A stretch of 64,000 nt of DNA from Agrocybe praecox. Taxonomy: Eukaryota; Basidiomycota; Agaricomycetes; Agaricales; Agrocybaceae. Below the pieces are notes generated by a model. It saw only the letters and a list, made by a program, of their open reading frames with translations. It did not search any database and was not told the DNA's origin. Shown one piece after another: positions 20,109-32,463 of the stretch. Each line of letters begins with the position of its first letter. Position 1 is the stretch's first letter. A program made the translations under genes and the position numbers. The stretch is from positions 2,914,001 to 2,978,000 of the forward strand of contig OZ024840.1 in NCBI GenBank assembly GCA_964017145.1, given 5' to 3'.

Positions 20109-23100
20109 TCAATGCGCTGTCGTAATTCCGTTATACTTAGTCCAATAGTCGTTATTAGGATGTCTACTGTTGGGTTTCGCAGCGGCCTTCAAACTCGTAA
20201 GATCGATAGTAGACTCGCGAGGAGGTTCAGGAAGGGGGTTATTCAGACTCGGGCGTGGCATAGGCGGAGGGTGTGTGTAATCGGCTGTATTTGCGGTGGC
20301 ATAGGATCGGTAGACGTTGTCATAAGGTTCGTAAGAAGAAAATGTATCGGGAATGCTGGGTATCGATGCAGGTGAAGAATAAATAATAGGAGGGGGACCG
20401 GTAGGCATTGAATGGTAGATTTGGGAACCGAGATTACTCGTTTGAAATGGACTCTGAACTACGTAGGCAGTATGACTTGAGCCATATATCGCACTATGTG
20501 TATTCACGTCTTCACTCCTGGAGCTGCTCGAGCCAGATTCTGGAATAAAATTGGTTACTTGACCATTTGGCTCAAGCCCATACATACTACGAGCTTTCCA
20601 AAGTCTTTCCATCTCCCAGGATTCCTTGGCTCGGATGGCGTTCATCTCGGCAGCAGATGGTAATTCAGAAGTGGGCCTAACAGTCAGCGAAGGGTTTCGT
20701 TCAAGTCGACGTGGTGCCGGCTCTGGATTTGGGACCTCGGCAGGAGCATAGATATACTGGACAGAGGTCGTTGCATGGTGGTGGCGAGAAGACGAAGGCT
20801 CAACCGTCGGTTTTTTCTCTGCCTTTGGCTCGTCCTTTTTACGACTACTTTTGGGTTCTTCGTAACGAGAACGCTGCTCGGGTTGATAGGAACTCGACTT
20901 TCCGTTCGTTCGAGCTTTGCTTGGTTCTTCCTGATAGGTTACAGGTTGCTTCGAAGTCTTGTGAGAAGAGCGACGATTTTCCGATCCATCAGGTTCGACC
21001 TTTGCTTTCGACTCTTTTTCCCTTCGACTGCTAGACTCGTATTCCTTCGATTTACGACCATTGTCCTTAGAACTCGAGTTATAGTTTGTATACCTCCGAT
21101 CGTCATATTTAGACCTATGATCAGTCTCTTTGGGTCGTTGTTCATAATCCCTAAGGGTACGATCATAATCGTCAGGCCTTCGTTCATGGTCTTTTCTCCG
21201 CTGGTCACTCTCTTTCGGACGATGCTCGTAGTCCTTGGGCCTTGGCTCATCTCTAGGTTTCGGTTCATAATCTCTAGATTTACGCTCGTAATCTTTATGT
21301 CGACGATCTTCTTTGAGCTTTGGGTCGAAGTCTTTATCTATAGGAGGAGGAGCACCGTAATCTCTGGACCTTTGCTCATAGTCTTTCGACCTGTATTCAT
21401 AATCTCGAGATTTGCGATCGTCTTTAACCTTCGATTCATAGTCCCGAGATTTTCGGTCGTCCTTCATCTTCAAATCATATTCCCTGGACTTGTGCTCATA
21501 ATCCCTGGATTTCCGATCATCTCTACCCCTGTTTTCATAGTCCTTGGAAGAACGTTCATACTCTCGCGACTTGTCGTGATCTTTCGATGACTTATGCTCC
21601 CTATCCCTATCTCTAGAACGATAGTCTGGTTCCTTTGACTTCGAAAATGATTTGTCCTTCCTCGGCTTGCTTTCAACAGACTCAACAACTTCCCACTGCT
21701 GACCAGCTGCTGTGATCGTCTCGCTCGAGGCATAAACATGTCCCGACAAGCTGCGCACGAGTTTGAACGTCTCTGTTTGCCGACTGGAAGATGTCGTTGG
21801 TGGATTTGGGGGCATCCGAACTTCGTGTATGCTCTTGGGTGGTAAAGTTGGTGGTAATGACTGGTCAGAGAGAGCAATAGACAAACGATTATCATAAGGA
21901 GTCGGAGGATTAGCAAGCATAGAAGAAGTGGACATGGGTGAACCCTCAAACTCCATCGCATCTGGCTGGGATGCTTTTCTCTTCCCTCGAGTATCAGGAG
22001 GCGCCAAATTATTCGAGGTGGGGAAGGGAACGCCTACAGGAGTCGGTATGGGAATAGACTCTGAGCGAGATTTTGTGGCAAGTTCCCTAGTATGACGACT
22101 TGAACTAGACGTTTCGCCGGAGCGGTCTTTACTTTCCCGAGACGTGTGCGTATTTGCAGCCTTGTCCAAGGTATGCCTTTTGCTCGTAGAAGCCTCAGGT
22201 GACTTTGGGGAAGAATTCTGTGCTCGAGAGGCCCTTCTTTTCATACTCTCAGCGTGGGCTGGTGGTGATTGCGTTTCGTGTCTGGTTTGCGTGATTTCGG
22301 CACTGTTAAGAACATCTTTGACCGGAGATGCTTTTCTAGGCACAGGCACGTCCATCGGGGGAGGGGAGACAGTCCTGTCACGATCAGGGAACACAGGATC
22401 AGAGACTTTTTGTGCTTCTGACGGAGCATCCTGGGACAAAACAGATATGGCTTTAGTTTTCTCGGGAGGTTCAGGACGGGGTGAAGGGCTAGGTGTCGGA
22501 CGCGCATCATCGGTCACCAGAGGTGTTGGTGGCAAGGGTTCTTCAACGGCTTTCGGCGTTTGCAACTCAGTCTGTAATTCTGATAATCCTAATAACGAAA
22601 ACTGAGGTGTCGCTAGCTGTGGAGGTGGGAGAGGTTTATCGAGATGCGCTCGGACATCATTGGATCCTTGCTGAGATGTGTCATCTGCAACAGGTGGCAA
22701 AGACGAGTCATCCTGGCGGGAAAACACACTTGCATTGTCTCTAGGCTTGTCGGGTGGTACAGGCGGCAATAGATCACCGATTGAGGTATCATTAGAATCT
22801 GGAATGTCAGGATTTGCAATTGTGAGCTTGCCCATAGAGTAAGGGGTATCAAAAGAGGATAGTGATATACGGTCTGCATCTTTGGTAGCCGGTTCTGGTG
22901 CTGGGGGTTCGGGAGGAGGTTCTACTGGAACTGGAGGCTCAGCGGAAGGCGGAGGTACTCGTTTCGCCGAACCTGCACGAGGCTTTTCCGGGGAAGATCG
23001 TCCTTTATCGATTTGCGGCTCATAAGGGTTCCCATAATTGTAGCCTTTAGCCTCATGTTTGTCAATATGATTCCACCAGTCAGAAGACCCCGTCTCATGA

Positions 23101-24768
23101 TCGTCCGTCAACTTCCTCAACAAGCTAAACTTCTTCGCCAAACGATTCAACATGCTTCCTCTCTTCTCTTTTTTGGGAGTTGGCTGCATCGAGGAATAAG
23201 GCGGTGCCGGAGCAACAGACATCCGCTTAGGAAGAGTCGTAGGGCCCGAAGGAATACTGGTCGGAATCGGTGCCACATAGGCGCGTTCCACCGGTGTAGA
23301 AGGAGCTGAAGCGTGCTTGCGGTGGGCTTCTTCCGGCGGCGGGTTGAACACATTGGCAGCAGTCGGTGTTTGACGTTTGCTAAGTTTGCGAGGTATGTGA
23401 ATTTCTGGAGCGACCGATTGCAAATGTACAGCAGATGTAGATTGGGATAAGGGAGATGGAGCAACAGACTTGCCCCTATTCTGTGCTGCAGTCATACTCG
23501 CACGCCGCGTCCTATTCGGAGCCTAAAAGGAGGAAAGAATGTAAACATGTCAGCAGTTTATAAATTCGAAAAATGTACTTCAGGAGGTTCAGCCACTGTC
23601 GTTGTCTGGCCAATATCGTAAGGGGACTGATGATGCCAATTCGTGCCCCACGGGTCTGTTAAATCCAGAAGATCGACTGTATCCGGCGTGGTCTGTGATG
23701 TTTTGCGTGATCTTGGTTTCGCGCCTTCGCCGACACGTGTCTGTGATGAAGTAGGAGTAGGTACGGGAGAACGGGAGGCTGCATTGGTGGATTCTGCTGA
23801 TTCATCAACGTGTTCAGGAGAAGAAGAAGTATGCATCGGAGGAAAAGACGCAGAAAAGAATGTAGGCGGCCGCATTGAAGGTTTCTTTTGCGACGGCGGA
23901 ATGAGATGATGATTCTTGTACCAACGCGGACCAAGAGGGTTGTGCAAGGGATATTTGACTTTCAGCGCAGGGAGTGGTACGCCTGACCAGGCACCGTCCT
24001 CATCTTCAGCGGGACTGCCCCTGCTTGTGCCAATGAAAGACCGCGAGGTGGCGAGACGAGGAAGGTCGCTATGTCCTGCGAAAGAGTTGGGACTCGTCAC
24101 TCCATAACTCTCGCTTGCATCCTGTTGTAGATTAGAACCTGAAGGAACGCGGGGTAAATCAGGTTCTGTCGGATGAATGGCAGGAGTGAGCGTAGTGCGT
24201 TTTATCGATTTGCGCGACCAGATAGATGCGCCCGAGTGAGAGTTCCGCTTGGATAGTTTTCGTTCCAATATTTCAGTCCTTTCCATGTCCTCATAAAAAG
24301 CTCGCAAATCCTCTGGCGAGCCTTCCGGTGGTGATTCCGGACCTTGAGACTAGTATGTGGAGTGAACGGTTAATGAAGAAAAGTGTAAAAGCAGAAAGTA
24401 CTTACATCCTCATGAAGCTGAGAAGCGACAATAGGACCGCGATGAATGGCCATCCACAACCTGCGTGATGAATGTCCGGAACGAGGAGAACACAGAGGAA
24501 ATTGGGCCGTCAAGTTGATCTTGGCAAGTTGAACCTGAGCAGCACGTGCCTTCCTGCAGGCAGAACCATAGTTGACCGCAATGACCGATGTAGGGGAATA
24601 CAGACTAGCGCTCTTGAAATTTTTGACTACAATATGTTGCCCATCGTCGTTGGTGAAAAGACGAGGACGAGTATCTGAGCTTAAGCTTAGATAGTGATAC
24701 GGATACTCCACACACGAGGGTCCTCTTTCAGGTTTATCGGCAGTCATCCTCGTGTTTGACCTCATCAT
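20109..24768 (-). CDS. Large disordered protein with Arg/Asp/Tyr/Glu repeats
   Basis: Exons 24768-24406, 24349-23579 and 23522-20109 (two 56-nt introns), 1515 residues. The N-terminal ~120 residues look folded (YHYLSLSSDTRPRLFTNDD, RRLWMAIHRGPIVASQL). The rest is Pro/Ser-rich with many SP/TP sites and a basic segment KKEKRGSMLNRLAKKFSLLR near residue 490. A tract encoded at about 21000-21610 consists of imperfect units of the type KSRDYE, KDDRKSRDYE and RPKDYEHRP. The C-terminus is Pro/Tyr-rich. No catalytic domain. The architecture is that of a scaffold or condensate-type protein, possibly cytoskeletal or RNA-linked, but this is inference. Divergent from ADE5,7 with 204 bp between starts. 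Start choice: the two consecutive ATGs at 24768. Confidence 0.8.
21000..21610 (-). repeat. Degenerate coding repeat tract (R/K-D-Y-E units)
   Basis: Within the large minus-strand gene the protein repeats short charged units: KSRDYEHKSREYD, DDRKSRDYESK, DDRKSRDYEYRSKDYE, RSRDYG, RHKDYERKSRDYEPKPRDE. At DNA level the plus strand shows recurrent 'ataatctctagatttacgatc'-like words of roughly 12-36 bp spacing, diverged rather than identical. Such tracts expand and contract by slippage or unequal exchange. Confidence 0.7.
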
Positions 24769-24972
24769 TCACACATTAATCATTCATGTCAGACCCTAAT
24801 TGTTGTAGTCTTTCTTTCTTTCTTTTGCGCGTCTATTTCATATCCATATGTCGAGGACGTGATCTCGTTGGCGGCCACTGGTCGGATTTCAGGGGTGTTC
24901 TGGGTCCTGGGCCCGGTGATCATTGGTGCACCCATTTCCCAATCCGGGTTGCTCAATATTTTTCACCTTATC
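24769..24972. promoter_or_regulatory. Divergent promoter of ADE5,7 and the large repeat protein
   Basis: A 204-bp gap between divergent ATGs. It contains a pyrimidine run (ctttctttctttcttttg near 24813) and a CCAAT word near 24939. No Gcn4/Bas1-type TGACTC site is visible. The frame opening at 24859 is in phase with ADE5,7 but would add 38 residues not seen in the family. Confidence 0.45.
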
Positions 24973-27800
24973 ATGTCTGTCCGTATCCTCATCATAGGAG
25001 CAGGAGGAAGAGAACATGCCCTTGCTTGGAAGTTATCAAAATCCCCCCTCGTAGACCACATATATGTCTGTCCTGGCAACCCGGGCACAGCTCAGGAGCC
25101 TAAAACATCCAATATCGACGACATTTCACCGAATGATTTTTCCAAGTTGGTTGAGTTCGCCGTCCAGGAGCAGGTTTGTATGTTGTCTCTGTAGACTCTT
25201 CGCCACTTATTCTCTTTGTCTTTACAAGGTTAATCTTGTGGTCCCCGGTCCAGAGCAACCACTAGTGGATGGCGTTGAAGGTTTTTTCCGCAAAGGTACG
25301 TTTAAACAGCTCATCGTCGATACTTCCACCTGAAATCAGGCAGTCGGGATCCCCGTTTTCGGTCCTAGTGCCTTGGCTGCTCGTATGGAAGGCTCGAAAG
25401 CATTTTCAAAAGATTTTATGGCACGACACAATATTCCCACTGCACAATTTAAAACATTTGAGTCGTCCCAGTTTGAGGAAGCCAAAGAATACGTGAAAAC
25501 TTGTGGCCATCGGGTGGTTCTAAAAGCCAGTGGTCTGGCTGCGGGGAAAGGTGTTCTTATTCCCGAAACTACTGACGAAGCTATTGCTGGACTTGAAGAA
25601 ATAATGGTTACCAGTATTTTTGGACAAGCAGGTTCGCCCAACACTCCTTTATTTTCTCTCTCTTTCTGACGACCTTATCAGGAGAGCAAGTTGTCATTGA
25701 AGAGCTGCTAACGGGCCCAGAAGTATCCATTCTTGCGCTCTCCGATGGTTATTCCATTGTTGCTCTTCCTGCAGCTCAAGATCATAAAAGGATAGGAGAA
25801 GGCGACACAGGTCTTAATACAGGCGGCATGGGTGCATACACACCAGTCCCGGTCCTTACTCCAGAAATCCTCGAAAGAATTATTAAGGAAGCTCTGCGTC
25901 CGACTATTGATGGGATGAGGAAAGAGGGTATGTTAATCAATATTAAAACCTATCAACTACTTGACTCACTTATTTAGGTTTCCCATTCCTCGGCATGCTA
26001 TTTACTGGTTTTATGCTGACTCCTTCTGGACCCAAGGTCATAGAATATAATGTTCGCTTCGGAGACCCCGAAACCGAGGCTCTCATGCTTCTATTAGGAG
26101 ATGACGTAGATTTTGCCGCTTTGTTACTCGTTTGTATCATTTCACTTTCTATGAAAACAATCATTTACCATTCATTCATTTAGGCTTGTGCTGAACATCG
26201 GTTGGACTCTTTATCTGTATCCTTCCGAGAGGGTGCTGCTGTGACTGTCGTATTGGCTTCCAGTGGATATCCGGGAAGCTACGACAAGGGCAAGAAAATC
26301 ACTTTCGGAGAAATTTCACAAAGTACATATGCGCGTGGCAATTCTTCAACGTCTATCTGACTCAAGTGAAACCATAGATGTCGTTATATTCCATGCTGGA
26401 ACGAAGCAATCAGGTGAAGACGTCGTAACTGCAGGAGGTAGGGTGCTCGCCGTAACGGCGTTTGCACCTACCCTGAAAGAAGCTCTGGAAATTGTTTACA
26501 AGGGCGTTGATCAAGTGACATTCGAAGGAAAGACCTATCGCAGAGACATTGCTCATCGGTAATTATTTGTCTAGTGCGACTTCTTGTGGATACTTACACC
26601 GAAAACCAAGGGCATTGAATACTTCTGTTGACAAGTCCGCTGGATTGACGTATGCCCAGGCTGGCGTGTCTGTCGATGCAGGAAATGCGCTTGTGGACGC
26701 CATCAAACCTTTGGTGCGCGCAACGTCTCGACCAGGTGCTGATGTCGAAATCGGTGGATTTGGTGGTGTGTTCGACCTGAAAGCAACAGGATTCAAGGAT
26801 CCAGTTTTGGTCAGCGGTACAGATGGTGTTGGCACTAAACTCAGACTCGCTGTTGATGTTGGTATTCATGACCTCGTTGGTGGGCATCGATTTATCCGCG
26901 ACACACCCTGGAATAAAATTAATATCAGTCGATAGGCATCGATCTTGTGGCCATGTCAGTCAATGACTTGCTTGTGCAAGGAGCCGAACCACTGTACTTT
27001 TTGGATTACTATGGATGTAGCCGGCTAGATGTCCCTGTTGCAACTCAAGTCGTAAAGGGAATTGCTGAAGGTTGCAAACAAGCGGGATGCGCTCTTATAG
27101 GCGGGGAGACCGCAGAGATGCCTGGCATGTACCAGGAAGGTAAGCAAACCTTCGGTACTACTATACTGTCTAAACTAAGCATCTTTCTTCTTCAGGCGAT
27201 TATGACCTTGCTGGCTTTGCCGTTGGCGCTGTAGAACGGAACTTGATTCTTCCTCGACCAAATATAGCTGAAGGCGACGTTCTCTTGGGCGTTGCTTCTT
27301 CTGGCCTGCACTCGAACGGGTTCTCTTTAGTGCGCAAAATCATAGCTTTATCGGGACTTGACTACTCGTCACCTTGCCCCTGGAAACAAGACACTGAACT
27401 GGGCAGAGTGCTTCTCGAGCCAACACAAATCTACATCCAGCAGATACTTCCTGTTGCCAAAAAGGGACTCTTGAAAGGAATGTCACACATCACTGGTGGT
27501 GGCTTCACCGAAAACATTCCAAGAGTTCTGCCCAAAAACTTGGGATGTTTCGTCGATGTATCGACGTGGCAGCATCCTGATGTCTTCCGCTTCTTAATGA
27601 AGACGGGAAACGTCGATCCTTTGGAAATGGCCAGGACATATAACAACGGTATAGGAATGGTCCTAATAGTCGATGCTACAAAGGTGGAGGAAGTTACCCA
27701 GGCTTTGAAAGCATCTGGTCCCTCTGCTGTCTACCGCATCGGTGAGGTCACATCAAAGCCAGGAGTGGAGATGAGGAATATATTGACATGGATGGCATGA
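24973..27800 (+). CDS. ADE5,7: Bifunctional GAR synthetase / AIR synthetase
   Basis: Ten exons: 24973-25173, 25229-25295, 25344-25631, 25682-25927, 25978-26129, 26184-26322, 26378-26558, 26611-26879, 26936-27139 and 27196-27800; 783 residues. De novo purine synthesis: the N-terminal ATP-grasp enzyme joins phosphoribosylamine and glycine, and the C-terminal PurM domain closes FGAM to AIR. Seen: [17 protein letters not shown] at the start, [39 protein letters not shown] and [12 protein letters not shown] in the first domain; after residue ~425, [46 protein letters not shown] and [19 protein letters not shown] in the second. Length and order equal fungal Ade5,7; both active sites look intact. 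Several introns have decoy AGs upstream of the chosen acceptors, which were fixed by homology. Confidence 0.96.
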
Positions 27801-28302
27801 TTAACGTGGAGAGGATTACAACAACACGGGTGCGTATATAGCATTGCTATGTGGCAAAAAAGCAACGAACAGTAAGTAAATATGTGGGATAGAAAATTGT
27901 GATTTTATGTACGCGGGACTAGAGTCAATGTAGAAAGCGATGAAGAATAACATACCAATAGCGCTAGGGAAAGGTGTCTACAAAAAAGATCACAATGTTA
28001 TGCTGTAATTTTATGCGAGATAACGAAATGAAATAAGAACAGGCCAAAGCTGATGCCCAGAAAATGCAAAGGTACAATCAAAGAAAGAAAGAAAGACAGA
28101 CAGACGAGAGAGAGAGAGAGAGAGAAGAGGAGAAAGAGAGAAAGAACGAGGAATAACAGAGCAGACGGATAGATATAAGTAAGTCAGAAGTGTTAAACCA
28201 AAACAACCCCAAAAAAAGAGCGTGTGCAATAGATATGAAAAATAGTGCAGGAGTCTAACTGAGAGTCTAAGACTCAATAGGCGGTTGACGCTAAGGACAA
28301 TT
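27801..28302. other. Convergent 3' region with purine-rich microsatellite
   Basis: About 500 bp between the ADE5,7 stop and the stop of the CCCH gene. It contains a GAAA/GACA/(GA)n tract at 28081-28150. No gene. Confidence 0.6.
28081..28150. repeat. Purine microsatellite (GAAA)n(GACA)n(GA)n
   Basis: About 70 nt of almost pure purine on the plus strand, with GAAA, GACA and then nine or so GA units, interrupted near the end. Read on the minus strand it is a polypyrimidine tract in the 3' flank of the CCCH gene. Confidence 0.85.
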
Positions 28303-30443
28303 TTATGCAGAAACAGACACTTCCTTTGAAATGTCGCTTGCGTTAGAGGTTGCAGCAGCAGCAGCAAATGACATAACTGGGTGCTTTGGAACGATGATGG
28401 GCTGCTCTTCCGCAGGAACAGGTTCCTCATGAACACTTCCAATTGTATCCATAGTAGCATCCTGTTAGTTGGATCGAGTCAATTTCAAATATACAAAAGG
28501 TTACTAAAATCTGACCTTCGAGGCGATACCCCGAGCAGGATCGGGTGTAGGTCCACGGGTGCTAGATTCCTTGCTACCATCGTTGCGGACAGGCGCAGGA
28601 GCTCTCAAGACTTGGGCGGCAGTGGGGCCGTTGAAACCGTTAGCCCCCACTCGATTAGGAGGTGTCGTTGATCCAGCCAAAACGGGGAACTCATCAGCAT
28701 TAGGAACCCGTTGTTGATGCCTACTAGATACTGGAGCTTTTTTGTTTTGGGAGTGCCCATTGGTAGCGCCGTTCACATGCTTGCCTTGATGGAACTTATG
28801 GTGAGGCCCTGCATCACTGGAATGCGAGCGACTCGAACCTTCAACTCCATTCTTCTGGCGAGGTATTTCCTGAATACAAGATGAGCTTTCATAAAGAGCA
28901 GAAATTTTGAGACTCACATCACGGACGCTCACGCTTGGGAACTTAGCCTCATGGGGTCCTTGTCCGTTGGCACCATTGATATGGGGTCGAGGACGTGGGG
29001 CACCCCCTCTAGTGGGAAATAAAGGAGTGTGTGGTGATGCGCCATTTTCTGGCATAACATGTGGGAATCGGCAATCATCGCTAAAAATGGGTGAATAACA
29101 GGTTTGATACACGAACAAAAGATACGTACCCATTCTTGCATCTTCCAGCGGGGAAAAACAGGCAAGGAGGTTTCCGAGAGTTGAAAGATGGTCTTCGGCC
29201 AGTACCTCGACGATGATTACCTCCATCGCGATGGTTGGGGTGAGTACTATAATTTTCTACCTGAGGGTTCTCCGGCGACCTGACAATGTTGTCAGGATAA
29301 TTAGGGTTTGGCGGTGGAACCGCTAGGGGATAGGGTCCGACAGGTGCGTCTTGATGTAAAGCAAAAGGTGGTACAGTTGAGGGGGAAGTATTGTATAAGT
29401 TAGGGTGAGGTTGGGGAACAGGGTGAGGGTGAACAGAATGAGGGTGTTGAGGGGGAAGAGGCGGCATAGGTGACATGCCCATGGGCACTTGACCTGGATG
29501 AGGGTATACGGGAGATGACATTGGTCCGTATGGGCCAGGAGGCGCCGTGTTGGGACTGAAATGTCCTAGAGATGGAGACACGATTTCAGAGGGAGTGCGC
29601 GCGTGCATTAAAGGTGGACCTGGGGGAGGGGACATCGGCGACATGTTGTGCGGTTGTTGGAAAGAAGGGGGAGAGGGATAGTATTGAGGTACATATTGAT
29701 GTGCCATAGGATCGTAAGGAGGATACTGAACGGGAGGCATCGGACCTTGGTAGTAGTTTGTCTGGGGATGGGCAAACATACATTGTGCGCCGTAACGGCA
29801 AGCAGGGAAGTATCTGCAAGGTATTTGTCTTGCGACGTCAGGAGGGGGAAGGTTTCCCATGCCATTCGCCAATACTCCGTCAGCAGGTGACATTGGGGGA
29901 TAATAGGCACCAGGTTCATTTACTGTAGAAAGCGATGGGTTGATAGTAGGGTAGTAGGTATACGTATCATGGGACGGTTGAGGATAAAAAACCTTGTCCG
30001 GGTCTTCTGGAGCACCGTTAGCGAAAACGGGCTGCTGGCCTAGGAAACCGTTGGGTATCTCTTTCCGGGGGGCATTTTGGAGGAGTTCAAGGATAGCGGG
30101 GTCCGACGTGTAAGACTCTGGAAGCCCCTGGCTCGAAGCATTTACCGGGTCTGCGCCTAAGAAAGAGGAAATTGAGCAGAGAATATAAAGTACGTGTCAT
30201 TGACCACGGACCTTTCTCCAACAAAACCTTTACGATTTCGATGCGGCCATTTCTTACAGCTTCGATGAGAGGGGTCACGCCTGTATAATCTGATATATAA
30301 ACAATGTGAATTTTTGGCAGCGCGCTGGTTTACTCTGTGAGCGCACCTTTGAGCTCGATGTCGACGGGGGTCGGCTCGTTCAAAAATTCGAGAACCTTTT
30401 GGAGATCGCCATCTGAACAAGCCTTCCAGAGAGGAGACACCAT
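28303..30443 (-). CDS. Ankyrin-repeat and tandem CCCH zinc-finger protein
   Basis: Six exons: 30443-30347, 30289-30212, 30156-29130, 29080-28918, 28869-28516 and 28461-28303; 625 residues. Residues 1-75 form ankyrin-like repeats (LWKACSDGDLQKVLEFL, YTGVTPLIEAVRNGRIEIV). Two CCCH fingers follow: residues 172-190 (CRYFPACRYGAQCMFAH, spacing 5-5-3) and 390-408 (CLFFPAGRCKNGDDCRFPH, spacing 7-5-3), separated by a Pro/Tyr/His-rich linker. The C-terminal part is disordered. Ankyrin plus tandem CCCH is typical of RNA-binding regulators of mRNA stability; that role is inferred. The second finger is completed only by splicing exon 3 to exon 4 (GG|C), which supports that junction. The upstream region contains GTGACGTGAC at 30571-30580. 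Confidence 0.85.
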
Positions 30444-30570
30444 TTGGAGAGAGATAAGGGCGCAAAGAAAGATAGTGGGAAAGGACAAGGAGTGATTCAC
30501 GAGAAAACGCTTTTCGACACAACACCGGAGCCTTCGGAAAACTCAAGCAAAAAAATATTACATCGATCTT

Positions 30571-30580
30571 GTGACGTGAC
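30571..30580. promoter_or_regulatory. CRE-like GTGACGTGAC upstream of CCCH gene
   Basis: Exact GTGACGTGAC, about 130 bp upstream of the minus-strand start at 30443. It resembles CRE/ATF bZIP sites (TGACGT). The same decamer occurs in the UTP11/FAR1-like divergent promoter. Confidence 0.35.
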
Positions 30581-30690
30581 ACTTTCTATATCCAGTTAAA
30601 TGTCCGAGTTTGGTCGGCGCATTAGTATTCATTCATCACTACTATATCAGAAGATATCTCTATCTATCATAGCTATGGGTGCATCATCTA

Positions 30691-32271
30691 CTACAACTTT
30701 TCTCCTTCTAGGCCAAGTTTCAAGAGCAAACGACGGGCAGGTCCACCAGCAGTAGGTGGCAGCTCCAGTTCCCGTGACGGTGGAAGTTCCATCAAATCCT
30801 TGACGGCCTCGTGCGTGTTTTTACCTGCTCTAACATCAGCCGTCAGACTGCGGAGATAGTTCCTTCGACTTACCGTTAAACAACACGTCGTAAACCTAAA
30901 GATGTATTCAGTCAACCTGTCTGATCATTCCTGTCATCGTCGGCAGAGAACTCACTGCACTGGCTATTGGCGCGTTTATCTCCAGCTCTTCAATGATCTT
31001 CTTTGCTCCTTTGGTTGTTGAAACACCTTCTGCAACACTTCCAAGGGTGGACAAGATGACGTCCAGACCCTCACCTTTCCCCAGGCGGAAGCCAACCGTG
31101 TAGTTCCTACTGTTCGACGAACTACAGGTCAAGAAAAGGTCTCCAACGCCAGAGAGTCCAAGGAAAGTCAAAGGTGAGGCGCCGTAAGCTGTTCCGATGC
31201 ACGTCATTTCTGATAAGCCGCGCGTGATGATCACTGTATTTTGATAAGTCCCATAATACATAGACATTGCTCGCTGTTACGCACTAGCTCGCGTGTTATT
31301 TTCGAATCCCAAGCCGTCTGACATTCCCGAAGCGATAGCATAAACGTTCTTTAAAGCTCCGGATAGTTCAATACCAATGGGGTCCACTCCAGTGTAGCTA
31401 GATCAAATTTATCACATCATTCGGCAGAAAAGCAAAAAATACACAAAACTGACCATCGGAAATGAGGTTGGTGAAACAGAGCAGCAGCTTTGGTGGCCTC
31501 CGATTCTGTGAATGATGCGACCGACACAGAAGTCGGCTGACGCTGGACGACTAGGAAAAAATATTATAATTTAACGGTGACGTCAATCAAGCAAATCGCT
31601 CCTACTTTCTTTGGCAAAAGAAGGGCCAGACTATATTCGCAGGTTTTGGTGGTTACAACTACTGCAGATAATTATGAAGGAAACTTACAATAAAAGTTGC
31701 AGCCTTTGCAATTTCAGCTCCACAGGTATCCGCGATAATCTCCAATGTCAATGCATTTGTTCCAACTTCAATACCTTTGTTTACGAAAATCAATAGGGGC
31801 AAGTTTTCGAGGTCAAGAGAAGGACGCAAAATTTGGAGAGTAGCCCTAATTACTGTCAGATCGATAAGACGCGTCGCATATAACAGCAACTCACCTCAAG
31901 AATTGTGTAGGAATAGCGAAGAGCAGGACATCCACTTTACTGATGAACTCTTTATTGGGCATTTGAGGGCCTACAGCAGTGATTGTCGATGGAAAAACAT
32001 GGTCTTTGAGATAAACGGGGTTCCTGTGGTTTTCGTTGAAGTATTTGACAATACTCTCCTCTCGAGCCCACATATAAACATCATGTTGCGAGTCCCCCAA
32101 GTGTGACGCCAAACACGAGCCAAAATTGCCGGCTCCAAACACCAGAACTTTGGAATTCTGTTCAGGTTGTGGTTTTGAGCAAACCATTGAGATAAAACGG
32201 AAACTATGAAGCTGACGAGGACGAGGGCCAATTGGTAGCTGACGAAGGCAACCAAACCGCAAACGGAGCAT
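30691..32271 (-). CDS. GPD1: NAD-dependent glycerol-3-phosphate dehydrogenase
   Basis: Eight exons: 32271-31895, 31845-31689, 31630-31606, 31550-31454, 31397-31285, 31233-30956, 30895-30874 and 30824-30691; 400 residues. It reduces dihydroxyacetone phosphate to glycerol-3-phosphate for osmotic balance, redox and lipid synthesis. Seen: dinucleotide motif [33 protein letters not shown], the catalytic region [19 protein letters not shown] and [14 protein letters not shown]. The first 28 residues are Arg-rich without acids ([12 protein letters not shown]), like a mitochondrial presequence, and Met29 precedes the conserved enzyme. Exons 3 and 7 are only 25 and 22 nt. The last acceptor (30825) was chosen because it gives an uninterrupted NGKNTHEAV. 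Confidence 0.93.
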
Positions 32272-32463
32272 GCAGGCGAGAAGCTAGCTGGATTCAGGGC
32301 ATGCCCCTGCCGCGTTCTCGCTTCATCGCTCCAGGCTCCTTGGCGCTCAGGACGCGTTATACCAATCACGTGCGCCACGTTACAATAGGACTCCAACAGT
32401 CTAATAGGACCTTTAGGTTACAAGCACTACTTCTTACACTGCTACTCTACTCTGGTCTCTGTA
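32272..32463. promoter_or_regulatory. Divergent promoter GPD / SED5 with CACGTG
   Basis: A 192-bp gap between divergent starts. A CACGTG palindrome lies at 32367-32372 (context CCAATCACGTGCGCC, with an adjoining CCAAT). Regulatory role not demonstrated. Confidence 0.4.

Noticed and set aside
20775..21590. A 271-codon plus-strand frame opposite the repeat tract of the large minus-strand gene
   Set aside because: It is the mirror of a charged repeat region, giving an implausible Arg/Ile/Phe/Val composition. The minus-strand gene has the splice sites and sensible protein sequence.
24859..24972. N-terminal extension of ADE5,7 by 38 residues
   Set aside because: The family starts at the [12 protein letters not shown] motif; the extension would leave almost no promoter and is not seen in relatives.
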